Shown here: piece after piece, positions 18,301 to 26,313 of the stretch | How the letters are laid out: each line of letters starts with the position of its first letter | Numbering within the stretch: position 1 is the stretch's first letter | Made by a program: the position numbers and the translations under genes | Assembly (NCBI RefSeq): GCF_900105395.1 | Contig: NZ_LT629775.1 | Coordinates: forward strand, 620,001 to 684,000 | Source: Streptomyces sp. TLI_053 | GTDB taxonomy: Bacteria; Actinomycetota; Actinomycetes; Streptomycetales; Streptomycetaceae | Length of the DNA: 64,000 nt | Direction: 5' to 3' | The notes under the pieces: model-generated | Seen by the model: only the letters and a program-made list of their open reading frames with translations | Databases searched by the model: none | What the model was told of the DNA's origin: nothing

Positions 18301-21300
18301 ACCGCCGTCGTCCGCGGCACCCGGACGCTGGCCGGGGACGGCGGCACGCTCAGCTTCGTCGCCCGTGACCCGGCCGTCGCCCTGGACACCTGCACCGTTC
18401 AGGTCGGCGACGGCGACGCGCCCGACCGCTGCGACCTGACCGTCACCGTCGGGACGGTCACCGAGACCTGGACGTCCCTGCCGCGCAAGGCCGACCAGCT
18501 GGCGGCCGCGCTGGCCGGGTACCCCGGGCGTCCCGTCACGGTCGGCACGGTCGCGAAGGTTACCGGCGACACAGTGGAGTTCACCGCCGCCACCACCGTC
18601 CGCGTCCCGGCCAAGGCCCACCTGCTCGTCGGCAGCCTGAACCACGCCGCGTCCGCCGACGCCCCGGTCGGTGCCAAGACCCTCACCCTCACCTCGGCGG
18701 GCACCGCGATCAAGCCCGGCGACAAGGTCAGCCTCGTCTCCTACGACTGGGGCCGGGCGCAGTCCAGCCGCCCCGGGGTGCTGCTGTCCGGCGGGTCCCG
18801 GTTGATCGGGCTGACCACGAACGGGGTCGACTCCGTGCCCAACGGCACGGCCAAGGCTTCGGTCACCGGTCGCGGCGGCCGTTGGCGGGCCGAGATGCCC
18901 GGCCGCGCGTTCCTGCTCGACGGCAAGGACCAGTACCTGACGCTGCCCGCCGCCAAGCAGCAGGACGTCACCCCGGGCGGCGACCTGAGCCTGGAGGCCT
19001 GGGTCCACCCCGAGACCGGGCAGGGCCGGCTCGTCCACGGCCGGACGGACGGGGCGAACTACTCCCTGGCGCTCGCCGCCGCCGGCCTCCCGGTGTGGCA
19101 GTTCCTCGGCAACTCCAGGGTGGAGCCGACCGCCTCGCTCGACCTGTCGAAGCGCGACTTCACCGTCGAACTGTGGGCCAAGCGCGACAGCGTCCGCGGC
19201 GTCCGGGAGCCGCTGCTGACCCACGGCCACCTGCCGGGCGGCCAGACGGACCGGACGCTGTGCCTGCACTTCGAGCCCAACGGCGCCTTCGGTTTCGGGT
19301 TCTACGCCGACGACCTGACCACCCCCCAGACCTACACGGACCTCGAGTGGCACCACTGGGCCGTGGTGTACCGCAACGCCACCCGCGAGCGGATCGTCTA
19401 CCGGGACGGCGTCGAGGTCGCCAAGGACGTCGCCAAGGGGGCGTACCTCGGCAACGGACCGCTGGTCCTCGGCCAGCAGCAGTTCACCGGCACCTCCCTC
19501 TACGGCCAGATCGACGAGGTCCGCGTCTTCGACCGGGTCCGCACCCCGCAGGAGATCCTCGCCCAGCGGTTCCAGCGGCTGTCCGGCCTGGAGCCCGGAC
19601 TGCTGGGCCACTGGAAGTTCGAGGGCGGGCCGAACGACACGGCCTCGCCGATCAAGGGCTACCAGGTGGTCGCGCGGGTGGGCCAGCAGGCGGTGCGGTC
19701 GGCGGAGCGCTTCCCGTGCAACGAGTGGGGCCACGTCGCCGCGACCTTCACCCAGTCCTGGGCGGTGCGCCTGGACGGCGGCGAGGGCCTGTCGGTGGCC
19801 TCCCAGGACTCGCTGAACATCCTGGAGGACCTCACCATCGAGGCGTTCGTCCAGATCGAGCAGTTGGGCAAGCCCGCGGTCCTGGTGTCCAAGGGAGCGG
19901 CGGTCGACGGCGGCCGCGAGGGCGTCCCGTACCAGCTGAGCGTCCTGGCCGACGGCCGGCTGGAGTTCGCCTTCGCCGACGCCGCCGGCAAGGCCACCCG
20001 GTTCACCTCCGGCGAGACCGTGAAGCCCGGCACCTTCCACCGGGTGACCGTGGTGCGGCAGCGCCAGCCCGACACCCCCGACACCGTCAAGGCGAGCGAG
20101 AGCAAGCCGGCCGAACCGGCCGTCCGCGTCTACCTGTACCTCGACGGCAGGCTGGCCCTCAGCACCCTGTGGGGCGGCACCGGTGTCCAGGCCAACAACC
20201 GCCCGGTGGAAATGGGCCGGGGGCTGCGGGGCGTCCTGTGCGAGGTCCGGCTGTGGAACACCGCCCGCACCGCCCCCCAGCTCGGCCTGCCGGTCGGCCC
20301 GCGCGACAAGGGGCTCCTGGCCTGCTGGCCGTTCAACGAGAACACCGGCAACGTCTCCGTCGACCTCGGCGGCTCCTTCCCCGCGAAGCTGCGGGGCGCG
20401 CGCTGGACCCGCGACCCCGACCCGAAGGCCAGCATCCTGCGGCTCTACCGCAACGGCGAACCGCTGACCGAGGGCACGACGGCCGCACACGACCACGACA
20501 CCGCGGGGGACAACCAGTTCACCCTGGGCGCCAGGCTGGTGGGCGGCAAGCCCACCGAGCTGCTGACCGGCACCCTGGAGGAGGTGCGGATCTGGCGCGC
20601 CGTCCGCACCCAGGAGCAGATCTCGGACAACCTGTTCACCCGCCTGCGCGGGGACAAGCAGGACCTGCTCGGCTACTGGCCGTTCGACCGGGACTCCACC
20701 GCGACCGGCACCACCTCGGTGCGCGACGAGGGCCTGCGCGGGAACGACCTGCACTTCTCCCCGAACCGGCCGAAGATCCTTCTCTCCACCGCGCCGATCT
20801 CCGCCGACACCGCCCAGGTCCGCTCGGCCCTCGCCGACGTGCGCACGCCCTTCCACAGCACCATCGCCGGCGCCCCCGGCGCCACCGAGTACGCCGACCT
20901 CCAGTACGACGCCAAGGGACAGGCGATCGGCGTGCTCAAGCGCTGCTACGGCTTCGTCCGCGACGGCCGCTGGCACCTGATCACCGGCTACAAGGTGGGC
21001 GACCTGATCACCGAATGGGTCGGCCAGGCCCAGTTCGACCCGCAGCTCATGGGCTACATCGAAGGCGCGCCGCCGGTGCCGTCCGAGAACCTCACCGACA
21101 AGTCCGACGGCTACGCCGGTGCCTCCTCGGTGGAGTTCACCGAGGCCGACCAGGTGCTGCAGAGCCTGTCCACCAGCAAGACCGAGAGCACCAACACCGC
21201 CTTCAACGCCTCGTTCGGCGCCGAGACCGACGCCGGTGCCATGGCGGTCGCCGCGCCGCTCGGTTTCGGCACCGCGACCCCGGCGGCCAAGGCCCAGCTG

Positions 21301-22734
21301 AAGCTCGCCGTGACGGGCAGCCTGGAGTTCTCCAACTCCTGGAGCGAGGACACCAGGATCAGCCAGGGGACGAACACCGCCCGCAAGTCCAAGCTGGCGC
21401 TGACCGGGCACGTCGAGGACCCGGCCAAGGTGCTGAACTCCGCCGTCGGCCGCCGGTACGTGCCGGCCAACACCGGCATGGCGCTGGTGCAGTCGCAGAC
21501 CGCCGACGTCTTCGCGCTGCGCCTGGCGCACACCGGCGCCCTGGTCGCCTACCGGATGATGCCCAACCCGGACATCCCGCCGGACTGGAACATCATCCAC
21601 TTCCCGATCAACCCCCGGTACACCAAGCAGGGCACCCTGGACGGCGCGGTCGGCTTCGACGACCGCGGCAAGGTCACCGATCCCGACTACCCCACCGCCA
21701 CCGGCTACGGCGAGTACAGCTACTTCAAGCCGCGGGACGCCTACGCGCTCAAGCGCCGGATCACCCGCGACCAGCAGCGGCTGCAGGCCTTCTACGAGTC
21801 GATCTCGACCGAGATCGACCGCAACACCATCGACGAGGCGGCCAAGGCGCAGGCCAAGTCGGCCCTGCAGTCGATGGGCGTGATCACCGGCTCGGACACC
21901 CGCCGCACCACCGCCGGCAGCAAGAGCGCCAGCGGCTTCTCGCGCCGGGACCTGGTCAACACCTACGTCTGGACGGCCCAGGGCGGCTTCTTCGCCGAGA
22001 CCACCGAGGCCACCGACGCCGTCAGCGAGACCACCTCCGGCGCGTACGACCTCAGCGTCAAGGTCGGCGGCTCCCTCGACTTCAGCTTCGGCCTCGGCCC
22101 CTTCGGCTTCTCCATCCACCTCGACGCCTCGCGGGGCGGCAGCCTCAGCCTCACCAAGGCCAGGACCAAGGACTCCTCCCGCACCTTCGGCCTCGACGTC
22201 CAGTGCGCGCCGAACGGGGACCTGCAGCGCCGCGACAAGGACGGCAAGGCCGTGTACGACGCGGCGGGCAAGCCGGTGCTGGTGCCGGGCAAGGTGGACG
22301 CCTACCGCTTCCTCACCTTCTACCTCGGCGAGAACAGCGCCAACTTCGACGACTTCTACCGCAAGGTCGTCGACCCGCAGTGGCTGTCGAACAGCGACGC
22401 CCCCGACGCCGCCGCGCTGCGGCAGACCCGGCAGAACACGGCGAAGCCCCCCTGCTGGCGGGTCCTGCACCGCGTCACCTACGTCAGCCGGGTGCTCGCA
22501 CCCGTCCCGCCGCCCGGGGCGCCGCCGCTGGAGAAGGCGATGCGCGCCGAGAACATCGACAGCAACTACGAGCTGATCAGGCGCCTCGAACCGTACGTCC
22601 GCCCCGCCGCCACCAGCAGCGCCGCCCTGGCCACCGCCACCCGCGACGCCCTCGCCGCCCAGCTGCCCGAACTCCTCCCCCACGCCACCGAGATCATCGG
22701 CTACCTCACGCGCTACTTCGGAACGGAGAACTGA
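15382..22734 (+). CDS. Giant multi-LamG-domain protein with coiled coils and a novel C-terminal domain
   Basis: A 2450-residue protein of unknown function without a signal peptide. Approximate order: novel N-terminal beta-rich region (1-320); LamG/jellyroll 1 (330-510, ending in LVAYYRFDEGTGTT); coiled coil (628-690); ricin-trefoil-like segment (695-845); second coiled coil (860-910); novel region; a shortened LamG (1173-1240); LamG (1247-1417); LamG (1460-1663); a last LamG remnant (1710-1775); and a long C-terminal domain (about 1830-2450) containing GYKVGDLITEWVG and Ser/Thr/Ala-rich amphipathic strands. The GTG at 15382 has GGAAGGGG 5 nt upstream. It is monocistronic and closed by a 23-bp stem terminator. 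LamG repeats suggest carbohydrate binding, and the C-terminal domain could be membrane-active (inference). Confidence 0.8.
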   Translation: MAPQESLLKTYGDRSYRHVTMARHQGTTIAFAMDASRRIVYSVLDLSGQQTKGEIDSTYWSENPAELAFPREIAEVGFAVVGPTAMPTVKRGGAEAGPDERPLPAEIEPFLSTTARLTADAPFHVVSDGTYVVVLRQSIAGTDPGAVHKLTGRGSSGDPGRTDYQLTGTEKTPLAHNTLLCDRFLLVDGKLKPALEVRFKRSRHATLPESAKDSLGTEDMEGRPFHEPTQKLSFVRHLTRGRFAAVLVPTAISNVQRWQLFAHNDATGRVDCFNVEQGAQGLFNTLGTRFYTSPDASYRDSVFERGPGTCPFTGRELVPVTGGEGHAETALRLTGTDPYVDLGDPAALRFGGKAYSIEAWIKPSSHDGPVLGRAGEYRLAVDSTGAVTLTHAGAPATLTSDETVPTDVYTHIAATFDGRTAKLYVNGKPAGSGALPFTPATGAKTLIGQDDAGDHFDGDLDELRVWNRVRTETELAEQMNHRLIGNDPGLVAYYRFDEGTGTTAHDQTDNALHGTLHGDAEWTGSDAPVGDHPGVRRDSFTLAGRTVESGMSAVLYHQQENVVAGYRPDPKPAKRQARVMLTFTAKDGQGPAVAALDFAVGRDGRLAQAPDVLDPTALKRPVVGQDSEAISEQQQRIKRLEPEIAGLQRQIAELAGEMGKEAAYQAEYDRTKPGFDDLERRYLAEKDLPTAYNYTLRLKTPAVLANGHRREWLLGSRTDPTRGVAYFNDMRPPEARLSTWQLEAVGESQDGRPWYWLVFDGNLWLRIENDSTAENARILLSNPIPGNHFEQFQLVVEGRPNSDETYVRIVNRRTRLALGAPASVNHALPVQSSECLKADSGLLVMTSLGLRSGLDVQYRPAKLAMDTLSAQLEGARTARQRTTELQLALTARQADLQDARSRLAALSNAQQGDDDLTLAMPLLAVDATGLSLSGCLLDFARGTDRPALLDSGTGNLVLYFRGVNGQFFAVYYDTAVVRGTRTLAGDGGTLSFVARDPAVALDTCTVQVGDGDAPDRCDLTVTVGTVTETWTSLPRKADQLAAALAGYPGRPVTVGTVAKVTGDTVEFTAATTVRVPAKAHLLVGSLNHAASADAPVGAKTLTLTSAGTAIKPGDKVSLVSYDWGRAQSSRPGVLLSGGSRLIGLTTNGVDSVPNGTAKASVTGRGGRWRAEMPGRAFLLDGKDQYLTLPAAKQQDVTPGGDLSLEAWVHPETGQGRLVHGRTDGANYSLALAAAGLPVWQFLGNSRVEPTASLDLSKRDFTVELWAKRDSVRGVREPLLTHGHLPGGQTDRTLCLHFEPNGAFGFGFYADDLTTPQTYTDLEWHHWAVVYRNATRERIVYRDGVEVAKDVAKGAYLGNGPLVLGQQQFTGTSLYGQIDEVRVFDRVRTPQEILAQRFQRLSGLEPGLLGHWKFEGGPNDTASPIKGYQVVARVGQQAVRSAERFPCNEWGHVAATFTQSWAVRLDGGEGLSVASQDSLNILEDLTIEAFVQIEQLGKPAVLVSKGAAVDGGREGVPYQLSVLADGRLEFAFADAAGKATRFTSGETVKPGTFHRVTVVRQRQPDTPDTVKASESKPAEPAVRVYLYLDGRLALSTLWGGTGVQANNRPVEMGRGLRGVLCEVRLWNTARTAPQLGLPVGPRDKGLLACWPFNENTGNVSVDLGGSFPAKLRGARWTRDPDPKASILRLYRNGEPLTEGTTAAHDHDTAGDNQFTLGARLVGGKPTELLTGTLEEVRIWRAVRTQEQISDNLFTRLRGDKQDLLGYWPFDRDSTATGTTSVRDEGLRGNDLHFSPNRPKILLSTAPISADTAQVRSALADVRTPFHSTIAGAPGATEYADLQYDAKGQAIGVLKRCYGFVRDGRWHLITGYKVGDLITEWVGQAQFDPQLMGYIEGAPPVPSENLTDKSDGYAGASSVEFTEADQVLQSLSTSKTESTNTAFNASFGAETDAGAMAVAAPLGFGTATPAAKAQLKLAVTGSLEFSNSWSEDTRISQGTNTARKSKLALTGHVEDPAKVLNSAVGRRYVPANTGMALVQSQTADVFALRLAHTGALVAYRMMPNPDIPPDWNIIHFPINPRYTKQGTLDGAVGFDDRGKVTDPDYPTATGYGEYSYFKPRDAYALKRRITRDQQRLQAFYESISTEIDRNTIDEAAKAQAKSALQSMGVITGSDTRRTTAGSKSASGFSRRDLVNTYVWTAQGGFFAETTEATDAVSETTSGAYDLSVKVGGSLDFSFGLGPFGFSIHLDASRGGSLSLTKARTKDSSRTFGLDVQCAPNGDLQRRDKDGKAVYDAAGKPVLVPGKVDAYRFLTFYLGENSANFDDFYRKVVDPQWLSNSDAPDAAALRQTRQNTAKPPCWRVLHRVTYVSRVLAPVPPPGAPPLEKAMRAENIDSNYELIRRLEPYVRPAATSSAALATATRDALAAQLPELLPHATEIIGYLTRYFGTEN

Positions 22735-22785
22735 CGCCCGCCCTGCCCTCCGGCGGTCCGGAGGGCCGGGCCCACCACCCTGGGA

Positions 22786-22836
22786 CCGGAGGGCGGGGCG
22801 GTCACGGCATCGAGCCGTGACCGCCCCGCCCTCCGG
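22786..22836. terminator. 23-bp perfect stem-loop terminator of the LamG gene
   Basis: A perfect 23-bp stem (22786-22808 with 22814-22836) and a 5-nt loop, ATCGA, begin 52 nt after the LamG stop. It has no T-tract, as is usual in streptomycetes. Confidence 0.85.
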
Positions 22837-22944
22837 GTGTCTCCGGTCGGCACCGGCGGCGGCGTCCCGGCACCGGGTCCGGTGCCGGGACGGGAGGAGC
22901 GGGACGGAAGCGGGCACACCGGCCGTTCTCCCCCGGCCGGTGCA

Positions 22945-22999
22945 GGACGTCCCAGGGACGCGAAGCCCCTGGTGGGACGGGTGGCGCGGCGCCGAGCAT
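22945..22999 (+). promoter_or_regulatory. Conserved promoter element A of the peptidoglycan-binding gene set
   Basis: GGACGTCCCAGGGACGCGAA (22945-22964) is followed by a second GGGACG at 22974-22979 and, after exactly 14 nt, GAGCAT at 22994-22999. The same order and spacing occur before the genes at 24994 and 26839. The gene start at 23087 is 87 nt downstream of the putative -10. Confidence 0.55.
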
Positions 23000-23086
23000 G
23001 GGCCGTGTCCGAGTCACGGACCGCGGCCGGGGCGAGTGTCCCGCCGGGGCGGCCCGCGACCGTTTCCGAAAATGGGGGAACCTTCC

Positions 23087-23452
23087 ATGATCAAGAACAT
23101 GTTCCGGCGCGGAGCCGTCACCCTCGGCGCCGCGGCCATGGCCGTCACCGCGCTCGCCGGTGTCGCCCACGCCGACCGGGGTGTCGCCTACATCAAGCCC
23201 GGCCAGCACAGCAAGGCGGTCGCCTGCGTGCAGCAGGGGCTGCGCAACGCGGGGTACTCCATCGACGTCGACGGCCTGTACGGCAACGCGACCTACGCGG
23301 CGCTGACCGACTTCCAGCACAACCGCGGCCTCTCGGCGGACGGCATCGTCGGCCCGAAGACCGGCGACGCCCTGTACTACGGCTACCTCCAGCCCTCGGG
23401 CAACCTGCCCCAGATCGAGTTCTGCCCCACGGTCATCCCCACCACCCGCTGA
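23087..23452 (+). CDS. Secreted minimal peptidoglycan-binding-domain protein
   Basis: A 121-residue exported protein. A Sec signal peptide covers about residues 1-28 (basic FRRGA, hydrophobic core, then GVAHA before DRGV). The mature part is one PG_binding_1 domain with the hallmark sequence VACVQQGLRNAGYSIDVDGLYGNATYAALTDFQ and GIVGPKT. A short Cys-containing tail follows, and together with CVQQ it could form a disulfide. No catalytic domain is present, so it may be a wall-associated adaptor or decoy. GGGGGAA lies about 8 nt before the ATG. It is controlled by promoter element A. Confidence 0.85.
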   Translation: MIKNMFRRGAVTLGAAAMAVTALAGVAHADRGVAYIKPGQHSKAVACVQQGLRNAGYSIDVDGLYGNATYAALTDFQHNRGLSADGIVGPKTGDALYYGYLQPSGNLPQIEFCPTVIPTTR

Positions 23453-23627
23453 ACCGGCACCGACCGACTGTCCGTCGGCCGGTCCGCCGCCCGAACCCGA
23501 ACGACCCGCCCACCGGGTCCGTGCGGCCCACCGCTGCCCTCTCGCCGTCCGCAGGCGCGGGGGCAGCGGCGCTCCGCCGCGCCCCCGGACCTCCCGCTCC
23601 CCTCCGAAGGACCAGGTAGCCCTCCAC

Positions 23628-24704
23628 ATGACCACTGACCCCACCTCCCGCCCCGGCCGCCGCTCGGTGCTCGCCGGCGCCTTCGCGCTCGGCACCGGAA
23701 CCCTGTTCGCGACCGCGCTCCCCGCCGGCACGGCACGCGCGGCCACCGGCCCGGCGATCGCCTCCGCGGCCACCTGGGGCGCCCGGCCCGCGTCCGGCCC
23801 GCTCACCGTCCTGCCGGGCGCGCCGGACAAGGTGATCGTGCACCACACCGCGACCGCCAACGTCACCGACTACTCGCAGGCCGCCGCGTTCTCGCTGGCC
23901 AGGTCGATGCAGACCTACCAGATGGACAGCGAGGGCTGGATCGACACCGGCCAGCACTTCACCGTCAGCCGCGGCGCGTACATCACGGAAGGCCGCCACA
24001 ACAGCCTGTCCACGCTGACCGGCGGCACCCAGCACGTGGAGTCCGCCCACTGCACGGGGCAGAACACGGTGGCGATCGGGATCGAGAACGAGGGCACCTA
24101 CAGCACCGTCGACCCGCGCAGCGAGCAGTACGCGGCGCTGGTCGCCCTCATCACCCACATCTGCCGCCAGTACGGGCTGCGGGCCTACCAGATCTACGGG
24201 CACCGCGACTTCAACAACACCGAGTGCCCCGGCGACCGCCTCTACGCGCTGATCCCGCAGCTGCGCCGCGACGTGGCCGCCCGGATCGGCGGGGACCCGA
24301 CCGGTCCGGTGTGGCCGGTGCTGGGCAGCGGCGCCTCGGGCGAGCAGGTGAAGACCCTGCAGTACCTGCTGGTGCAGCGGGGCGCCTCACTGACCGTGGA
24401 CGGCTCGTTCGGTCCCGCCACCCGCAGCGCCGTCACGGCCTTCCAGAACACGGTGCACGCCTCGGCCGACGGCGTCGCGGGCAACCAGACGTGGAGCCAG
24501 GCGGTCGCGCCGCTCGCGCGCGGGGCCTCGGGCAGCGCGGTGACCGCCGTGCAGAGCCAGCTGGTTGCGCACGGCATCGCGGTGGCGGTCGACGGCGCCT
24601 TCGGGCCCGGGACGCAGTCCGGGGTGGCGTCCTTCCAGAGCGCGGCGTCGCTGCCCTCCGACGGCGTGGTGGACGCCCGGACCTGGAGCCGGCTGCTCGC
24701 CTGA
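23628..24704 (+). CDS. Tat-exported N-acetylmuramoyl-L-alanine amidase with two peptidoglycan-binding domains
   Basis: A 358-residue cell-wall hydrolase cleaving the MurNAc-L-Ala bond. A twin-arginine signal (RPGRRSVLAGAFALG) ends near residue 38. The PGRP/Amidase_2 domain (about 42-220) shows the zinc ligands His in VIVHHTAT, His in YGHRDF and Cys in TECPGDRLY. Two PG_binding_1 repeats follow at about 225-290 and 295-356, each containing VDGxFGPxTxSxV. It lies 175 nt after the minimal binder. I do not see the conserved promoter element in that gap, so it may be co-transcribed with it. Residue order and length are typical of streptomycete PGRP amidases. Confidence 0.92.
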   Translation: MTTDPTSRPGRRSVLAGAFALGTGTLFATALPAGTARAATGPAIASAATWGARPASGPLTVLPGAPDKVIVHHTATANVTDYSQAAAFSLARSMQTYQMDSEGWIDTGQHFTVSRGAYITEGRHNSLSTLTGGTQHVESAHCTGQNTVAIGIENEGTYSTVDPRSEQYAALVALITHICRQYGLRAYQIYGHRDFNNTECPGDRLYALIPQLRRDVAARIGGDPTGPVWPVLGSGASGEQVKTLQYLLVQRGASLTVDGSFGPATRSAVTAFQNTVHASADGVAGNQTWSQAVAPLARGASGSAVTAVQSQLVAHGIAVAVDGAFGPGTQSGVASFQSAASLPSDGVVDARTWSRLLA

Positions 24705-24890
24705 CACCCGATGCCGTACGGCTCCGATGTCCTGCACCTCCGGTGCTGCACCCTTCCGATGCCGTACCTCTCCGATGCCGTACCTCTCCGGCGCCGCCCG
24801 CGAACCGGTTCACCGCGGGCGGCGCCGCGTCCGTCGTACGGGGGCCGCACGACGGTCCGCGTCGCCCGAAGGTCGGCCCCGGCCGTCTCG

Positions 24891-24946
24891 GGACGTCCCC
24901 GGACCGCCGGGGACCGTGGTGGGACGCCGGTTCCCGGGCCGAGAGT
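24891..24946 (+). promoter_or_regulatory. Conserved promoter element B of the peptidoglycan-binding gene set
   Basis: GGACGTCCCCGGAC at 24891-24904, then GGGACG at 24921-24926 and GAGAGT at 24941-24946 after exactly 14 nt. The layout matches elements A and C. The gene start at 24994 is 47 nt downstream. Confidence 0.5.
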
Positions 24947-24993
24947 GAGCGGCATCGCCTGATCGTCCGACAGGCGCACTGGAAGGGATGACC

Positions 24994-25713
24994 GTGAAAC
25001 ACATCGCAGCCCTGCGCGGCCTCGCCGTGGCCGTGCTCGCACTCGTCGCCTTCGACCTGCTGCCCGCACAGGCGCAGGCCGTCGACTCGACCACCTGGAT
25101 CCAGCGCAACCTGGTCGGGATCGGCTACCTGGCGAGCGGCGGCGTCGACGGCGACTACGGCCCGGCCACCACGGCCGCCGTCCGCAGGTTCCAGGGCGAC
25201 AACGGGCTCGACGAGGACGGCGCCTACGGCCCCAGGACCGAGCTCGCCCTCCACAACAAGGTCGCCGAGGTCCAGCGCGCGACCGGCTCCGGCGCCGACG
25301 GGGCCTACGGCGCGGGGACGACCTCCTCGGTCGCCGCCTGGCAGCGGGCGCACGGTCTCGGCTCCGACGGCATCGCCGGGCCCGCCACCATGAACGCGCT
25401 GGGGATCGCCCGGACGGTGCGGATCAGCGCGCAGTGGAAGTTCCCCGCCCTCGGCTGGAGCGTGAGCGGGCAGTTCGGGTGCCTGGAGCAGATCTACACC
25501 CACGAGAGCGGCTGGAAGGTCTACGCGACCAACCCCTCGTCCGGTGCGTACGGAATACCCCAGGCGCTGCCGGCCACCAAGATGGCGTCCGCCGGGTCCG
25601 ACTGGCAGACCAACCCGGCCACCCAGCTCACCTGGGGCCTGAACTACATCAAGTCGCGCTACGGCGACCCGTGCTCGGCGTGGAGCTTCTGGCAGTCCCA
25701 CAACTGGTACTGA
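24994..25713 (+). CDS. Secreted peptidoglycan-binding transglycosylase-like protein
   Basis: A 239-residue exported protein. A Sec signal covers residues 1-29 (AVLALVAFDLLPAQAQA). Two PG_binding_1-like repeats occupy about 32-80 and 82-135 (GGVDGDYGPATTAAVRRFQ and GADGAYGAGTTSSVAAWQ). The C-terminal lysozyme-like domain (about 148-239) holds the candidate catalytic glutamate in IYTHESGWKV, then GAYGIPQALP and QLTWGLNYIKSRYGDP, as in actinobacterial soluble lytic transglycosylase-like proteins. I chose the GTG at 24994 over the ATG at 24988 because GGAAGGG abuts the ATG but sits 6 nt from the GTG. Promoter element B precedes it, and a bidirectional terminator follows. Confidence 0.87.
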   Translation: MKHIAALRGLAVAVLALVAFDLLPAQAQAVDSTTWIQRNLVGIGYLASGGVDGDYGPATTAAVRRFQGDNGLDEDGAYGPRTELALHNKVAEVQRATGSGADGAYGAGTTSSVAAWQRAHGLGSDGIAGPATMNALGIARTVRISAQWKFPALGWSVSGQFGCLEQIYTHESGWKVYATNPSSGAYGIPQALPATKMASAGSDWQTNPATQLTWGLNYIKSRYGDPCSAWSFWQSHNWY

Positions 25714-25792
25714 GCGGCACGCGGGCCGCGCACGGACCAGCACACGGCCGCGCACGGATCCACCTCGATCGGCGCACGGCCGCGGACAGAGC

Positions 25793-25830
25793 GGGCAGGG
25801 CTCCACCCCGGGCGGGGTGGGGCCCTGCCC
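25793..25830. terminator. Bidirectional stem-loop between convergent genes
   Basis: A 17-bp stem with one wobble pair (25793-25809 with 25814-25830) and a GGGC loop lies between the transglycosylase-like gene (+) and the XRE regulator (-). It is well placed to end both transcripts. Confidence 0.8.
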
Positions 25831-25839
25831 GTGTCGTCG

Positions 25840-26313
25840 CTACACGCCGCCGCCGGGAAGGGTGCCGCCGGGCAGGATGCCGCGCCGCAGCTCCCGTCCC
25901 TGGACGACGGAGCGCGCCAGACCCGCCGTCAGGGCCAGTGCCAGCACGGTCAGCGACCACAGAGCCACCTGCCGGTGGTCCGGCGAGGCCGGCTCCCCCT
26001 CGCCCGGCGTGCCGGAGCGGCCGGCAGTGCCCGGTGCGGCGGCCGGGGTGCGGCTGGCCTCCGCCTGGCTCCACAGTTCCAGCAGGTGCCGTTCGTCGGC
26101 CTGGCACACGGCGGCGATCCGCTCGACGGCGTCACGCGGCGGGAACTGCTTGCCGTTCACCCATCGCTCCCACGAGGACTTCGCGTAGTGGGTGTGCTCA
26201 CTGATCCGGGCGTAGGTGAGGCCGGACGAGGACTTCAGCGACTGAAGCTCCTCGGAGAGCCGGTCGACAGCGCCCTTCTGCGCTTCGCCGGACGGAAGAA
26301 GACGGTCCATCAT
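25840..26313 (-). CDS. XRE-type helix-turn-helix protein with a C-terminal membrane anchor
   Basis: A 157-residue protein. Residues about 12-75 form a streptomycete-type HTH (TYARISEHTHYAKSSWERWVNGKQFPP, then CQADERHLLELW), given here only in part. A Pro/Gly/Glu-rich linker follows, then one transmembrane segment at about 115-135 (VALWSLTVLALALTAGLA) and a short extracytoplasmic tail. Such HTH-TM proteins are common in Streptomyces and may tether a regulator to the membrane. GGGGGA lies 5 nt before the ATG at 26313, with a second ATG adjacent. It lies among the peptidoglycan-binding genes and is divergent from the one at 26839, so it is a candidate regulator of that set. Confidence 0.8.
   Translation of the reverse strand: MMDRLLPSGEAQKGAVDRLSEELQSLKSSSGLTYARISEHTHYAKSSWERWVNGKQFPPRDAVERIAAVCQADERHLLELWSQAEASRTPAAAPGTAGRSGTPGEGEPASPDHRQVALWSLTVLALALTAGLARSVVQGRELRRGILPGGTLPGGGV

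Larger units (their letters stand above)
22735..23086. other. Intergenic region with terminator and promoter of a peptidoglycan-binding gene
   Basis: About 350 bp without a gene. It holds the strong terminator at 22786-22836 and the conserved promoter element at 22945-22999. Nothing else is recognised. Confidence 0.6.

Noticed and set aside
15334..22917. A 2527-codon open frame on the strand opposite the LamG gene
   Set aside because: It is Gly/Ala/Val/Arg-rich without motifs and results from the high third-position GC of the real gene. Domains and a ribosome site are on the plus strand.
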